Shown here in pieces: positions 1 through 10,363 of a DNA stretch of 64,000 nt. Source of the DNA: Ignavibacteria bacterium RIFOXYB12_FULL_35_14. Its GTDB lineage: Bacteria; Bacteroidota; Ignavibacteria; Ignavibacteriales; Ignavibacteriaceae. Each line of letters begins with the position of its first letter. Position 1 is the first letter of the stretch. The notes below the pieces were generated by a model that was not told the DNA's origin, ran no database searches, and was given only the letters and a program-made list of their open reading frames with translations. The DNA is taken from NCBI GenBank assembly GCA_001803045.1, contig MHAR01000028.1, positions 44,874 through 108,873 of the forward strand. Reading direction: 5' to 3'. A program made the position numbers and the translations under genes.

Positions 1-70
1 CAAAAATCAGTGACGATCAGTCTAATCTGTGTGGTATTCCTCCATTTGCGACTCGATATTTCCAAATTGG
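1..70. repeat. Fragment of a dispersed AATCTGTGT-type repeat
   Basis: The first ~40 bases contain ATCAGT and AATCTGTGTGG words. They resemble, in reverse complement, the CACAGATTAAACTGATTT stretch near 43910-43930. The rest of the leader up to the first gene is AT-rich and shows no open frame I can support. I read this as a repeat remnant, on a weak word-level match only. Confidence 0.3.
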
Positions 71-123
71 CAGTTGAGATTATTTGAAGTAATTTTATAA
101 GGAAAATTTTCGAATACTTTTAA

Positions 124-1290
<1,167 letters not shown>

Positions 1291-1605
1291 TTGGAACTTT
1301 TAATTGCTATGGCTCCCCAAGGTGGAGGAAGCGCAAATCTAATCAGCACACTGGTAATGTTTGGTGCTATCTTTTTAATTTTTTATTTTATGATAATCAG
1401 ACCACAGCAAAAGAGGGCTAAGGAAAGAGAAAAAATGCTGAGCAATATGCAAAAGGGTGATAAAGTAATTACAAGCGGCGGATTGCATGGTACTATTGCC
1501 GGTCTTGATGAAAAGACAGTTCTTTTGCAAGTTGGTGATAATATCAAAATGAAATTTGAAAAATCAGCAATTGCAAGTATTTCGGCTTCTAAAGAAGGTA
1601 CTTAA
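1291..1605 (+). CDS. yajC: Preprotein translocase subunit YajC
   Basis: This is a small inner-membrane partner of SecDF that assists Sec-dependent export. The 104-residue protein has one hydrophobic segment at about residues 19-38 followed by the family signature MIIRPQQKRAKEREKML. A short beta-rich cytoplasmic domain with the GDKVITSGGLHGTI motif comes next. The start is TTG, directly after the tgt stop, with GGAGG at 1281-1285 giving a normal spacing. secD and secF are not in the window. Confidence 0.96.
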   Translation: MELLIAMAPQGGGSANLISTLVMFGAIFLIFYFMIIRPQQKRAKEREKMLSNMQKGDKVITSGGLHGTIAGLDEKTVLLQVGDNIKMKFEKSAIASISASKEGT

Positions 1606-1666
1606 TTTAGCTCTTAGCGTATTCTTTTTGGAATAAAATACATATAACTAATAATAAAACGACTTT

Positions 1667-2863
1667 ATGTTTTGTACAGTTGAAGAAGCAATTGAAGAAA
1701 TAAAGCAGGGCAGAGTTATCATCATTGTTGATGATGAAGACCGTGAAAACGAAGGCGATTTCGTCTGTGCCGCCGAGTATATAACTCCTGATATTGTGAA
1801 TTTTATGGTTACTCATGGTAAAGGAATGTTGTGTGTGGCACTTAGCGGTAAAAGATTGGATGATCTGGGACTTCCATTGATGGTTGACAAAAGCTCTGCA
1901 CTTCATGGAACTCAATTCACCGTTACAGTTGATGCAATTGAAGGTACTACTACAGGAATTTCTGCTGCCGACCGCGCAATGACTATCAAAAAATTAACGG
2001 ATCTAAATTCTAAAGCATCTGATTTTGCACGACCTGGACACATATTTCCACTCAAAGCATTTGAAGAAGGCGTACTGAGAAGAGCAGGTCATACTGAAGC
2101 AGCGGTTGATCTGTGTAGATTGGCGAAGATGACCCCGGGAGGAGTTCTTTGTGAAATATTAAAAGATGATGGTGAGATGGCTCGTGTAGGCGATCTTCAA
2201 AAGATAGCTAAAAAGTTCAGCTTGAAGATCGTTACTGTAAAAGATATAATCACATACCGTATCACAAAGGATAGATTAGTCGAAAGAATTACCGATATTA
2301 ACTTTCCAACAAAACATGGTGAGTTTCACCTATTTCTCTATAAAAATTTACTCGACCAGAAAAAACAGATTGCAATAGTAAAAGGTAAAATTAATCCATC
2401 CGAACCAATACTCGTTCGTATGCACTCGGAATGTTTAACGGGAGATGTTTTTCATTCTTTGCGATGTGATTGCCATGATCAGCTAAACTCTGCTTTAGAA
2501 CAAATTAAAACTGCCGGAAACGGTGTGCTCGTTTACATGAGGCAAGAGGGAAGGGGAATAGGCCTTGTTAATAAAATCTTAGCTTATAAGTTGCAAGATG
2601 AAGGTAAAGATACCGTTGAAGCTAACGAGGCATTGGGATTCAGACCGGATCTGCGGGATTACGGAATCGGTGCACAAATTCTTCTCGACCTGGGCGTTCG
2701 CAAAATTCGTTTGCTAACCAATAATCCTAAAAAGGTTATTGGACTTAAAGGTTATGGATTAGAAATTATTGAACGCGTACCAATCGAAATGCCCACTAAT
2801 AAAAATAATGAACGTTACCTCAAAACTAAAAGAGATAAGCTGGGACATATAATATTGCAATGA
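1667..2863 (+). CDS. ribBA: Bifunctional 3,4-dihydroxy-2-butanone-4-phosphate synthase / GTP cyclohydrolase II
   Basis: It supplies both precursors of riboflavin synthesis: DHBP from ribulose 5-phosphate and the pyrimidine intermediate from GTP. The N-terminal RibB domain (about 1-200) shows IIVDDEDRENEGDF and the RAGHTEAAVDL motif. The C-terminal RibA domain (about 205-398) shows the zinc cysteines in SLRCDCHDQL and the RQEGRGIGL signature. At 398 residues it has normal fused length. The 60 bases upstream do not look like an FMN riboswitch. The gene ends at a strong hairpin. Confidence 0.97.
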   Translation: MFCTVEEAIEEIKQGRVIIIVDDEDRENEGDFVCAAEYITPDIVNFMVTHGKGMLCVALSGKRLDDLGLPLMVDKSSALHGTQFTVTVDAIEGTTTGISAADRAMTIKKLTDLNSKASDFARPGHIFPLKAFEEGVLRRAGHTEAAVDLCRLAKMTPGGVLCEILKDDGEMARVGDLQKIAKKFSLKIVTVKDIITYRITKDRLVERITDINFPTKHGEFHLFLYKNLLDQKKQIAIVKGKINPSEPILVRMHSECLTGDVFHSLRCDCHDQLNSALEQIKTAGNGVLVYMRQEGRGIGLVNKILAYKLQDEGKDTVEANEALGFRPDLRDYGIGAQILLDLGVRKIRLLTNNPKKVIGLKGYGLEIIERVPIEMPTNKNNERYLKTKRDKLGHIILQ

Positions 2864-2872
2864 AGTCTACGG

Positions 2873-2924
2873 AAAACTTCAAGGTTAGGGAAACGCCTGA
2901 TCGTATCTTAACCTTGAAGGTTTT
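2873..2924. terminator. Bidirectional hairpin terminator after ribBA
   Basis: The left arm AAAACTTCAAGGTTA (2873-2887) and right arm TAACCTTGAAGGTTTT (2909-2924) pair almost perfectly around a 21-base loop. The right arm ends in a T run. It sits between convergent genes, so it could end transcription both ways. The sequence may be one of the dispersed palindromes of this genome. Confidence 0.7.
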
Positions 2925-2930
2925 TAAACA

Positions 2931-3974
2931 CTACAGCAACTCCAAAATATTTGTATTATCAACTGTTTCCGTTTTCACACCTTTCTCAAGCCCTTTCGGG
3001 GTTGGCACTTCCATAGAATATGAAATCTGAATTTTACTGTTAGTCTTAGATTTTTGAACGCATCCCTTAGTTAAATTAAAATAAATTTTTCCTTCGGCGA
3101 ATGTTACCGGTTTCTTAAAAACATAGGTAGCTCCGCGATCAGTTACTTTGTTATCACCTGAAATATCTGTTTTAAGGCCGGCGTCTATTACGGCAATTTT
3201 ATCATTGTTAAACAACTCAAGACTTTTGACTTTATATGTGCTTGTGTTCTGCACTTGAAAGACCATAAGCTTTGTTGGTTCTTGTGGATTTGACCAGAGC
3301 GAATCCTTAGCCATTATTTCATCCGGAAGCTGACGGAATACTTGAACCACAATTGGTTTTAATGCACGCTCTATCATATCTTTTTTCAAATAATCTTTCT
3401 CAGATGCTGTTACTGAATCTATGGCACCTTTTAGTTTAAGGAATTCATTAATAATTCTATCGGCTTTATAAATCTCGACTACCTCACCGGTTTTGCTGAC
3501 TCTTACATTAAATTGATTATTAAGCACTGCAACATACTCTGAATATCTTACTCGATCCATTGAATCTTTTGATTTACTTGACTCAAAGTGAAATTTTTCT
3601 CCATTTGCATTTGCATCAAGCTTTACTGATGCTATGTTAAATCCTATCTCATAAATGCTGTCGATATCAATATCGAGAACCTTCAGCTTAATCAGGTAAG
3701 TGAGAGTCTGCTTAACTTTTTGTGAAAGAAGTGTATCATTTGCGTTTACAGTTTGAGTATTCTCGGCAATATTCGTCAATCGATATTCATACTCATTACC
3801 CTTATCGAAAGCATATTTGATATAAAATTGCTCATTCTGATTCTCAAGCTGAACCGTTTTTATTTCAGTTGTATCAGTTGCATACTTGTCTTTTATATCT
3901 ACGGGTTTATCATCTTCCTTTTTACAGCTAACCAGGATTAGGGGTAATGATAATAAAATCAGTAAGTGTTTCAT
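2931..3974 (-). CDS. Lipoprotein of unknown function
   Basis: This 347-residue protein begins with a lipoprotein signal (MKHLLILLSLPLILVSC) whose lipobox cysteine is residue 17. A charged linker and a beta-rich, mostly polar domain follow. The GNEYEYRLTN and TLTYLIKLKV stretches near residues 60-95 recall uncharacterised DUF6263-like lipoproteins, a tentative match from memory. It should be anchored in the periplasm or outer membrane. It lies 12 bases downstream of the NamZ-like gene on the same strand, so the pair may be cotranscribed. No enzymatic motif is visible. Confidence 0.8.
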   Translation of the reverse strand: MKHLLILLSLPLILVSCKKEDDKPVDIKDKYATDTTEIKTVQLENQNEQFYIKYAFDKGNEYEYRLTNIAENTQTVNANDTLLSQKVKQTLTYLIKLKVLDIDIDSIYEIGFNIASVKLDANANGEKFHFESSKSKDSMDRVRYSEYVAVLNNQFNVRVSKTGEVVEIYKADRIINEFLKLKGAIDSVTASEKDYLKKDMIERALKPIVVQVFRQLPDEIMAKDSLWSNPQEPTKLMVFQVQNTSTYKVKSLELFNNDKIAVIDAGLKTDISGDNKVTDRGATYVFKKPVTFAEGKIYFNLTKGCVQKSKTNSKIQISYSMEVPTPKGLEKGVKTETVDNTNILELL

Positions 3975-3986
3975 TTGTTTTTCCTT

Positions 3987-5231
3987 TTAGTATAATAAAT
4001 ATTTTTTGCGTATTTCTTTAAAGTCATTCAGTTCAATTTGATAAAACTTAATAATTTCCTCAACCGAAATCTCATCTAAGATTTTTAGTCGAATTGACCT
4101 TTCGCCAGTCAGTCTATCAAAAGAATTATCTCTAAACTTGAAATCAGTCGAATATAATTTATGAAGAGTTGAAATCAACTTAATTCCAAATTTAACTGAC
4201 TCAAACTTATTACGATCTGTTATTTTAATTTTTACTCCGTAACAATTTTCATTTTTATATTTGGGATTAATCGCAACACCAGGAATTTCAATTGGAGTAA
4301 ATGAAATTGGTTCGAAATTAATACCTTCGACACTTTGCTTGTTTAATTCTTGAACTAACTCTCTTGAATTTATGAATGGAGCACCAACAGTTAGAAAAGG
4401 CGAATCGGTTCCTCTGCCTTCTGAAATGTTAGTCCCTTCTATTAAGCAAGTTCCAGGATACGCAATTGCGGCATCAAGCGACGGAATATTTGGTGATGGC
4501 TTTATCCATGAGGATTGAAAGCTGTCATAAAATAAATTCCGATCCCAATTTTTCATCTTAATAATCTTCAGATCAACTTTAAGATTATTGCCAATTAACC
4601 TTTCGCCAACAAAGTATTGCGCAAGCTCACCAACAGTCATTCCGTGAGTAATTGGTATCGGTGCAATTCCCACAAAAGAATTTAGTTTAGGTTTTCGAAT
4701 TGGTCCATCAACATAAATTCCATTTATAGGATTAGGCCTATCTAAAACTATTAAGCGGATATTGTTTTCTGCTGCTGCTTGAACAATATAAAACAATGTT
4801 GAAATGTAAGTGTAGAATCTTGCGCCAACATCTTGAATGTCGAAAACCAGAACTTCTACGTCCTTAAGCATTTCTTTTGTTGGTTTTCTATCTTTACCAT
4901 AAAGGGAGTATACCGGTATTCCAGTTTTTGAGTCAATTCCATTTTCAATTGTCGATCCAGCCGCATTATCTCCACGAATGCCATGCTCAGGTCCGAAGAG
5001 TGCGTTAATCTTTATTTCTTTTAACGAATACAGTGTATCAACCAAATGTACTCCATTTGATAAAACTGCGGTATGATTTGTGACTACTCCTAATTTTTTG
5101 TTTTTGATGTGATGGAGATATTCTGATATCAATTGGTCTGCACCGAATTGGAAATCACTTTCATTCTGTGCTTGGCAAATAGGATTTAATGCCAGCAGTA
5201 AATTAATAATAAGAATAAAAAGTAATTTCAT
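3987..5231 (-). CDS. DUF1343 / NamZ-like exo-beta-N-acetylmuramidase
   Basis: The family removes N-acetylmuramic acid from the non-reducing ends of peptidoglycan fragments, as shown for Bacillus NamZ. The 414-residue protein has a signal peptide (about residues 1-21, ending in CQAQ). Family motifs follow: LGVVTNHTAV, LFGPEHGIRGD, VLVFDIQDVGARFYTYI, VLDRPNPING, and EGTNISEGRGTDSPF near residue 265. It should act in the periplasm in cell-wall recycling. Family assignment is strong; the exact substrate is inferred. A hairpin repeat lies just upstream at 5274-5320. Confidence 0.9.
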   Translation of the reverse strand: MKLLFILIINLLLALNPICQAQNESDFQFGADQLISEYLHHIKNKKLGVVTNHTAVLSNGVHLVDTLYSLKEIKINALFGPEHGIRGDNAAGSTIENGIDSKTGIPVYSLYGKDRKPTKEMLKDVEVLVFDIQDVGARFYTYISTLFYIVQAAAENNIRLIVLDRPNPINGIYVDGPIRKPKLNSFVGIAPIPITHGMTVGELAQYFVGERLIGNNLKVDLKIIKMKNWDRNLFYDSFQSSWIKPSPNIPSLDAAIAYPGTCLIEGTNISEGRGTDSPFLTVGAPFINSRELVQELNKQSVEGINFEPISFTPIEIPGVAINPKYKNENCYGVKIKITDRNKFESVKFGIKLISTLHKLYSTDFKFRDNSFDRLTGERSIRLKILDEISVEEIIKFYQIELNDFKEIRKKYLLY

Positions 5232-5273
5232 TTTGAATTTGTTTTTAGATAAACGAATAAAACTGGGAATAAC

Positions 5274-5320
5274 AAACCCAGTTCCTCAAGATGTGAGTGT
5301 TGGTTCTAGGAACTGGATTT
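5274..5320. repeat. Hairpin repeat, AAACCCAGTTCCT family, copy 1
   Basis: The arms are AAACCCAGTTCCT (5274-5286) and AGGAACTGGATTT (5308-5320), with one mismatch and a 21-base loop. The same stem occurs at 5837-5883 and 55008-55059. It lies between the ndk stop and the NamZ-like gene and could act as a terminator for ndk. Confidence 0.75.
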
Positions 5321-5335
5321 ATGATGACTAAAATG

Positions 5336-5752
5336 TTAAATAAGCTCTTGTGTCGAAAAGAAATGTGCAATTTCAATCTCTGCATTATCATCCGAGTCTG
5401 AACCATGTACAGCATTTTCTGCTTTATCTTTTGCATATAATTTTCTTACGGTGCCTTCGTCGGCTTGAGTTGGATCAGTAGCCCCAATTAATTTTCTAAA
5501 TTCAGTAACAGCATTTTCTTTTTCCAATGCCATTGGAATACAATGTCCTGAAGTCATGTACTCAACAAGATCATTATAAAATGCACGATCCTTGTGGATA
5601 AAATAAAATACTTTTGCAGATTCCTTTGTCATCTTAATCATTTTCATACCTTTAATTTTGAAACCGGCTTGCAGAATCATTTTAATAATATCGCCGATAT
5701 GATTCTTTCTAACCGAATCGGGCTTGAGTATTGCTAAAGTTCTATTTCCCAA
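5336..5752 (-). CDS. ndk: Nucleoside diphosphate kinase
   Basis: It transfers the gamma phosphate from ATP to other NDPs through a phosphohistidine. The 138-residue length is normal. The N-terminal [14 protein letters not shown] carries the conserved Lys. The active-site segment [20 protein letters not shown] holds the catalytic His in the HGSDS motif. Hairpin repeats of the same family flank the gene on both sides, so it is probably transcribed alone. Confidence 0.97.
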   Translation of the reverse strand: MGNRTLAILKPDSVRKNHIGDIIKMILQAGFKIKGMKMIKMTKESAKVFYFIHKDRAFYNDLVEYMTSGHCIPMALEKENAVTEFRKLIGATDPTQADEGTVRKLYAKDKAENAVHGSDSDDNAEIEIAHFFSTQELI

Positions 5753-5836
5753 TTTGTACCTCTGTTGTTTAAAAATATTCTGAGAATCAGTTTTGATTTA
5801 TCTATCTTAAGAAATTAGATGAGTCATCGTTTAAAC

Positions 5837-5883
5837 AAACCTAGTTTCTCACGATACATGGTACTGTTCAAAGAAACTGGGTC
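5837..5883. repeat. Hairpin repeat, AAACCCAGTTCCT family, copy 2
   Basis: The left arm AAACCTAGTTTCT (5837-5849) pairs with AGAAACTGGGT (5872 onward) apart from one G-T wobble. The loop has words in common with the copy at 55008-55059 (ACG, GTACT, TCAA). It sits between sucD and ndk. Confidence 0.7.
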
Positions 5884-5896
5884 TTTAATTACCTGA

Positions 5897-6883
5897 CTAT
5901 CTCTTTTTACTTTCTACTTTTTGTTTTATGGCTTTACTTTTTTTAGAAATAACCTTCACTTTTTTAAATGTCTTAACTTTCCTTGCCGGAGCAGCTTTTT
6001 TGGATTGCAGTTTCTCAATTGCTTTCAACATTGTTGTTCCAATTTCTGCCGGGCTTTCAACTACATGAATTCCCGCCTTTTTCATCGCCTCCATTTTTTC
6101 TGCTGCGGTTCCTTTTCCTCCCGAAATAATTGCACCTGCGTGTCCCATTCTTCTCCCCGGAGGCGCAGTTCTTCCGGCAATGAATCCAACAATAGGCTTC
6201 TTAACATTTTTCTTGATAAACTCGGCAGCTTGTTCTTCAGCCGTACCGCCAATTTCTCCAATCATTACCATTCCTTTAGTTTCAGTATCATTGTTAAAAA
6301 GTTTAATTATATCCGTGAAGTTGGAACCGATCACAGGATCACCGCCGATTCCAACGCAAGTTGATTGTCCTAATCCAACATCGGTTAATTGTTTTACAGC
6401 TTCGTAAGTTAAAGTTCCACTTCGGGAAACAACACCAATTTTTCCTTCATGGTGAATAAATCCAGGCATGATTCCAATTTTAGCTTTGCCCGGAGAAATA
6501 ATTCCAGGACAGTTAGGCCCAATCAATCTCACATCTTTATTACGAATTGAATTGTATACGCGAATCATATCACGGGTGGGAATTCCTTCAGTTATACAAA
6601 CTATTACTTTTATTCCTGCTCCTGCCGCTTCGAGAATTGCATCTGCAGCAAATGCCGGAGGGACAAAGATCGCTGATGTGTTGGCTTTCTTTTCCTTCAC
6701 GGCTTCTTCAACGGTGTTGTAAATAGGAATTATATTGTTGAAAAGAGTACCGCCTTTTCCTGGAGTTACTCCCGCGACTACTTTCGTTCCATATTCAATC
6801 ATCTGCTGAGTATGAAAAGAACCTTCATCACCGGTAATTCCCTGAACTACTAATTTTGTATTTTTATCAACTAAAATGCTCAT
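5897..6883 (-). CDS. sucD: Succinate-CoA ligase, ADP-forming, alpha subunit
   Basis: This TCA-cycle subunit binds CoA and carries the phosphorylated histidine. The first ~290 residues are canonical: [47 protein letters not shown], and the active-site His in [13 protein letters not shown] near residue 247. At 328 residues it is about 35 longer than usual. The excess is a C-terminal tail made mostly of Lys, Val, Ala and Ser (from about [10 protein letters not shown]). The beta subunit gene is not adjacent. The tail is unusual and of unknown role. Confidence 0.95.
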   Translation of the reverse strand: MSILVDKNTKLVVQGITGDEGSFHTQQMIEYGTKVVAGVTPGKGGTLFNNIIPIYNTVEEAVKEKKANTSAIFVPPAFAADAILEAAGAGIKVIVCITEGIPTRDMIRVYNSIRNKDVRLIGPNCPGIISPGKAKIGIMPGFIHHEGKIGVVSRSGTLTYEAVKQLTDVGLGQSTCVGIGGDPVIGSNFTDIIKLFNNDTETKGMVMIGEIGGTAEEQAAEFIKKNVKKPIVGFIAGRTAPPGRRMGHAGAIISGGKGTAAEKMEAMKKAGIHVVESPAEIGTTMLKAIEKLQSKKAAPARKVKTFKKVKVISKKSKAIKQKVESKKR

Positions 6884-6954
6884 GAAATTTTCCTTTAACT
6901 GAATAAAATTTTGAAGACAAAAATAAGGAAATTATTCAGAAGTATAAACCGAAT

Positions 6955-7464
6955 CTAAGCTATAACTTTATAACCGATAAGATGTAAAACTTCCGTATCG
7001 CCCATTTTGAAAGGTTCTTCTTCGACGAACTGAAAGCCAATTTTTTTATACCATTCAAGTGCTTTAACATTATCCTTCATTACACCAAGCCAAACCTTCT
7101 CATACTTTAATTTTGCTGCAATTTCTTCAGCTTTCACTAAGAGTTTCTTACCAATTCCGTACCCTTGTAATTCCGGAAGAACATAAAGTGAGGAAATAAA
7201 AAATTTATCTCTCAATTCGTCATTAAATAGTTTCATCCATCCAACAGATTTGTTTTCGATCTCTGCTAAAATTCCCATTACCAGATGATTGTCAAATAGT
7301 TCGAGCAGTTTAGCTTCGCCATAATAATTTTCGAGATGAGTGATGATGTCTTTTTCGGGAATGAAATTGTAAGCGTCTTTCCAGGTTACAAGTAAAATAT
7401 TTCTTACGGTTTGGAAATCTTCTTTAGTCCAGTTACGCAGAGATATTTTAGGAATGGATTTCAT
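6955..7464 (-). CDS. GNAT-family N-acetyltransferase
   Basis: The 169-residue protein has the GNAT acetyl-CoA fold. Strand 4 is SSLYVLPELQGYGIGKKLL, giving a pyrophosphate-binding loop of the Q-x-x-G-x-G type near residues 98-104. The later VKALEWYKKIGFQFVEE segment is typical of motif B. The substrate is unknown. Its start lies 17 bases inside the 3' end of gatA on the same strand, so translation is probably coupled to gatA. A link to protein synthesis is possible but not shown. Confidence 0.88.
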   Translation of the reverse strand: MKSIPKISLRNWTKEDFQTVRNILLVTWKDAYNFIPEKDIITHLENYYGEAKLLELFDNHLVMGILAEIENKSVGWMKLFNDELRDKFFISSLYVLPELQGYGIGKKLLVKAEEIAAKLKYEKVWLGVMKDNVKALEWYKKIGFQFVEEEPFKMGDTEVLHLIGYKVIA

Positions 7465-8875
7465 TCAAAATAGAATTTGCCGCCTGAAAGAGTTTCGCTT
7501 CCTCAAATTGATTTGCAAGAAGCTGCAAGCCAATCGGTAAGTTGTATGAATCTTTTCCAATTGGAATGCTGATTCCCGGAATGCCGGCAAGATTTGCCGA
7601 AGTTGTGTAAATATCGCTTAAGTACATTTGCAAAGGATCGTTTGACTTTTCCCCGATTTTAAATGCAGTCGTTGGAGTGGTTGGAGTAAGAATAACATCA
7701 ACTTGTTTGAATGCTTCGTCAAAATCATTTTTAATTAATCTGCGAACTTTTTGTGCCTTGCGATAATAAGCATCATAATAACCAGCAGAAAGTACATAAG
7801 TGCCAAGCATAATTCTTCTTTTCACTTCACTGCCGAATCCCTTAGACCTTGATTTTTTATACATGCTTGATAGTGCATCGAATTCATCCGAACGGTATCC
7901 GAAGCGTGTTCCATCATATCGTGCTAAGTTGGAAGATGCTTCTGCCGTTGTGAGTAAATAGTAAGTGGCAATTGTGTACTCGGTGTGAGGAAGGGAAATG
8001 TCAATTATCTCAAATCCATTTATTTTTAATTTAGAAATTGCATTTTCGATTGCTGTGCGAATATCAGATGCTAAACCTTCACCGAAATATTCTTTTGGAA
8101 TTCCAATTTTTAGTTTATCACTTTGATCGAGTCTTGTCGAATAGAATGGGACAGGAAGATCAGAACTTGTCGAATCTTTTTCATCTTTGCCTGAGATTGT
8201 TTCAAGAATCATAGCGGCATCGTGAATATTATTTGCAAAAGGTCCAATTGAATCGAAGGAAGAAGCAAAGGCAGTCAGTCCAAAACGGGATACTCTCCCA
8301 TAAGTCGGTTTTAAACCAATCACACCGCAAAATGCAGCAGGTTGGCGAATTGATCCTCCGGTATCAGTTCCAAGTGCCGCATCACATAGTTCTGCTGCAA
8401 CTGCTGCTGCTGAACCACCGCTTGAACCGCCGGGAACTCGTTCTGTATCGACAGGATTTCGAACCGGACCAAATACTGAATTTTCATTTGATGAACCCAT
8501 TGCAAATTCATCACAATTAGTCTTCCCGATTATTATTGCATCTTCGTCAATAAGTTTTTGAACAGCCGTTGCAGTGTATATCGAAGTGAAATTTTTAAGA
8601 ATGTTTGATGAGCAGGTTGTTTTGTGATCTTTTAGCTGCAAAACATCCTTCACTGCGATAACAAGTCCGGCTAATTTACCGTGCTTCCCATCTTTAATCT
8701 TTTGTTGAATTAACTCAGCTTGCTGAATAGCTTCTTGCTCAAAAACCTCGTTAAAAGCGTTGAGATGAGAATGGTCAGAGATTCTTTTAAGAAAATGCTT
8801 CACATTTTCTTTAAGGGATAGTTTCCCCGAAATAATTTGTTTTAGCTTTTCTGAGTGATTTTTGTAATGATGCAA
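7448..8875 (-). CDS. gatA: Aspartyl/glutamyl-tRNA amidotransferase subunit A
   Basis: GatA releases ammonia from glutamine so that GatCAB can convert mischarged Glu-tRNA(Gln) or Asp-tRNA(Asn). The 475-residue protein has the amidase-signature triad: Lys in VIAVKDVLQ near residue 73, a Ser in VPGGSSGGSAAAVA, and the nucleophile Ser in LGTDTGGSIRQPAAF near residue 176. The following GLKPTYGRVSRFGL is typical of GatA. gatB and gatC are not in the window, which is common where the subunits are dispersed. Confidence 0.95.
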   Translation of the reverse strand: MHHYKNHSEKLKQIISGKLSLKENVKHFLKRISDHSHLNAFNEVFEQEAIQQAELIQQKIKDGKHGKLAGLVIAVKDVLQLKDHKTTCSSNILKNFTSIYTATAVQKLIDEDAIIIGKTNCDEFAMGSSNENSVFGPVRNPVDTERVPGGSSGGSAAAVAAELCDAALGTDTGGSIRQPAAFCGVIGLKPTYGRVSRFGLTAFASSFDSIGPFANNIHDAAMILETISGKDEKDSTSSDLPVPFYSTRLDQSDKLKIGIPKEYFGEGLASDIRTAIENAISKLKINGFEIIDISLPHTEYTIATYYLLTTAEASSNLARYDGTRFGYRSDEFDALSSMYKKSRSKGFGSEVKRRIMLGTYVLSAGYYDAYYRKAQKVRRLIKNDFDEAFKQVDVILTPTTPTTAFKIGEKSNDPLQMYLSDIYTTSANLAGIPGISIPIGKDSYNLPIGLQLLANQFEEAKLFQAANSILNEIHS

Positions 8876-8998
8876 TAATTTATACGCTTAGTTATTTGTT
8901 CAATTTCAAAATATCTAAAAATATCCTCTGTATATAAATATAAATAATCCCCAAGTGTTTAGTCTAATGGGCTTTTTACTCCAAGTCCATAGATAGTT

Positions 8999-9187
8999 CT
9001 ATTTCTTCTCGTCAGTAGGTTTATCTGTCGTTTTTATTTCATCCTCAACATCTTTCAAACCCTTTTTAAATTCGCTCATTCCTTTACCAATACCGCGAGC
9101 AAGCTCAGGAATTTTCTTTGCTCCAAAAAGCAGAAGAATAACAAGCACGATGAGAATTATCTCAGTAGCGCCAAGATTTCCAAACAT
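8999..9187 (-). CDS. tatA: Sec-independent translocase component TatA/TatE
   Basis: The 62-residue protein has one N-terminal membrane helix (about residues 6-22), then the conserved [23 protein letters not shown] hinge and amphipathic helix. An acidic-polar tail follows. TatA forms the pore of the twin-arginine export system. It lies 8 bases after purQ on the same strand, so it may ride in the purS-purQ transcript. tatC is not in the window. Confidence 0.94.
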   Translation of the reverse strand: MFGNLGATEIILIVLVILLLFGAKKIPELARGIGKGMSEFKKGLKDVEDEIKTTDKPTDEKK

Positions 9188-9195
9188 GTTTTACC

Positions 9196-9894
9196 TCAGT
9201 TAAAAATATTTTTAGCTAATGAATTAAAAATTAATGAACCGTCTGTTTTCCCTAATATTTTGCTGCTGCATCTTTCGGGATGCGGCATCATTCCAAGCAC
9301 ATTGCCTCTCTTATTAATAATTCCCGCAATATTCATCACTGAACCGTTGGTATTAAAAGCTTCCAAACTTTCACCATCTTTTGAAGAGTATTGAAAAACT
9401 ATCTGGTTATTTTCTTCAAGAGAATTTAATGTGTCTTTATCAGCGAAATAATTTCCATCACCATGTGCAATCGGAACTTTAATTGTCTTCACATTTTCAA
9501 TTCCTTTTGTGAAAACGGTATCTTTATTTCTGACGGAAAGATAAACATCTTTGCAGATAAATTGTAGAGACTTATTTTTCAACATACAGCCAGGTAATAA
9601 TCCGGCTTCTAAAAGAATTTGGAAGCCGTTGCATATTCCAAAAACATAACCGCCCTTTTCAGCAAAGTTAAAGACCGAATCCATGATGTGGGAAAACCTG
9701 GCAATTGCACCTGTTCTTAAATAATCACCATAGGAAAACCCGCCAGGAAGAATAATCACATCGCAATTTTGAATGTACGTGTCTTTGTGCCAAAGAAAAA
9801 CAGCATCATAGTTCAAAATTTTTTTAATTACATAGTATGCATCGTGATCGCAGTTGGAACCTGGAAATACTACTATTCCAAATTTAGGTTTCAT
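9196..9894 (-). CDS. purQ: Phosphoribosylformylglycinamidine synthase subunit PurQ (glutaminase)
   Basis: PurQ supplies ammonia from glutamine to PurL in purine synthesis. The 232-residue class I amidotransferase shows VFPGSNCDHD, LPGGFSYGDYLRTG, the nucleophile Cys in FGICNGFQILLEAGLLPG near residue 92, and MMPHPERC with the catalytic His and Glu near the C-terminus. Its start overlaps the purS stop by 4 bases, giving the usual coupled purS-purQ pair. purL is not in this window. Confidence 0.97.
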   Translation of the reverse strand: MKPKFGIVVFPGSNCDHDAYYVIKKILNYDAVFLWHKDTYIQNCDVIILPGGFSYGDYLRTGAIARFSHIMDSVFNFAEKGGYVFGICNGFQILLEAGLLPGCMLKNKSLQFICKDVYLSVRNKDTVFTKGIENVKTIKVPIAHGDGNYFADKDTLNSLEENNQIVFQYSSKDGESLEAFNTNGSVMNIAGIINKRGNVLGMMPHPERCSSKILGKTDGSLIFNSLAKNIFN

Positions 9895-10142
9895 TCCACT
9901 TCTTCAAGAGAAAATTCGTAATCCTCCATTATTGGATTGGCAAGAAGTTTTTTGCAATAATCATTCACTTCTTTTTCCGCATCAATTTTATTTTCTGCAT
10001 CAACGCTAAACTCAATGTATTTTCCTATTCTGGTATCTTTAATATTTGTCAGCCCTAATAGTTCTGCTCCTTTTTCAACAGCTTTTCCCTGCGGATCGAG
10101 GATTGAGGGTCGTCTTTTAATAATTACTTTCGCTTTGAACAT
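9891..10142 (-). CDS. purS: Phosphoribosylformylglycinamidine synthase subunit PurS
   Basis: This small 83-residue subunit bridges PurQ and PurL. It shows the family pattern: an N-terminal strand with KRRPSILDPQGKAVEKG, LGLTNIKDTRIGKYIEF in the middle, and a C-terminal CKKLLANPIMEDYEF. It is first in the minus-strand run and overlaps purQ by 4 bases. Confidence 0.96.
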   Translation of the reverse strand: MFKAKVIIKRRPSILDPQGKAVEKGAELLGLTNIKDTRIGKYIEFSVDAENKIDAEKEVNDYCKKLLANPIMEDYEFSLEEVE

Positions 10143-10188
10143 TTTGTTGAGATTAGTTATTTGTTTTAGTTAAATAATTCCACTTTGT

Positions 10189-10300
10189 GGGCTATCCAAA
10201 GGATTCCTTCGGAAAAGCCCAAATAAATCATAGGATCTGCTAACCCCAGCTTTAAAGCTGGGGTTAAACAGTGGACAGCGATCATTTGGACTTTAGTCCA
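10189..10300. repeat. Cluster of three small palindromes between purS and pssA
   Basis: Three hairpins follow one another. The first (10189-10220) pairs GGGCT..TCC..AAGGA with TCCTT..GGA..AGCCC. The second (10241-10266) is a perfect 26-base palindrome centred on AGCTTTAAAGCT with CCCC/GGGG arms. The third (10287-10300) is TGGACT-TT-AGTCCA. They look like short dispersed palindromes, and any could end transcription from pssA. No protein is encoded in this gap. Confidence 0.7.
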
Positions 10301-10363
10301 TCATAAATTTGTAATTTCACTTTATCCTTTCTGATCATTCTCCCGAATGTGATTTCCTTAAAC

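Noticed and set aside
1606..1666. Leader of ribBA checked for an FMN riboswitch
   Set aside because: Only 60 bases lie between yajC and ribBA, too short for the aptamer, and no matching conserved blocks were seen.
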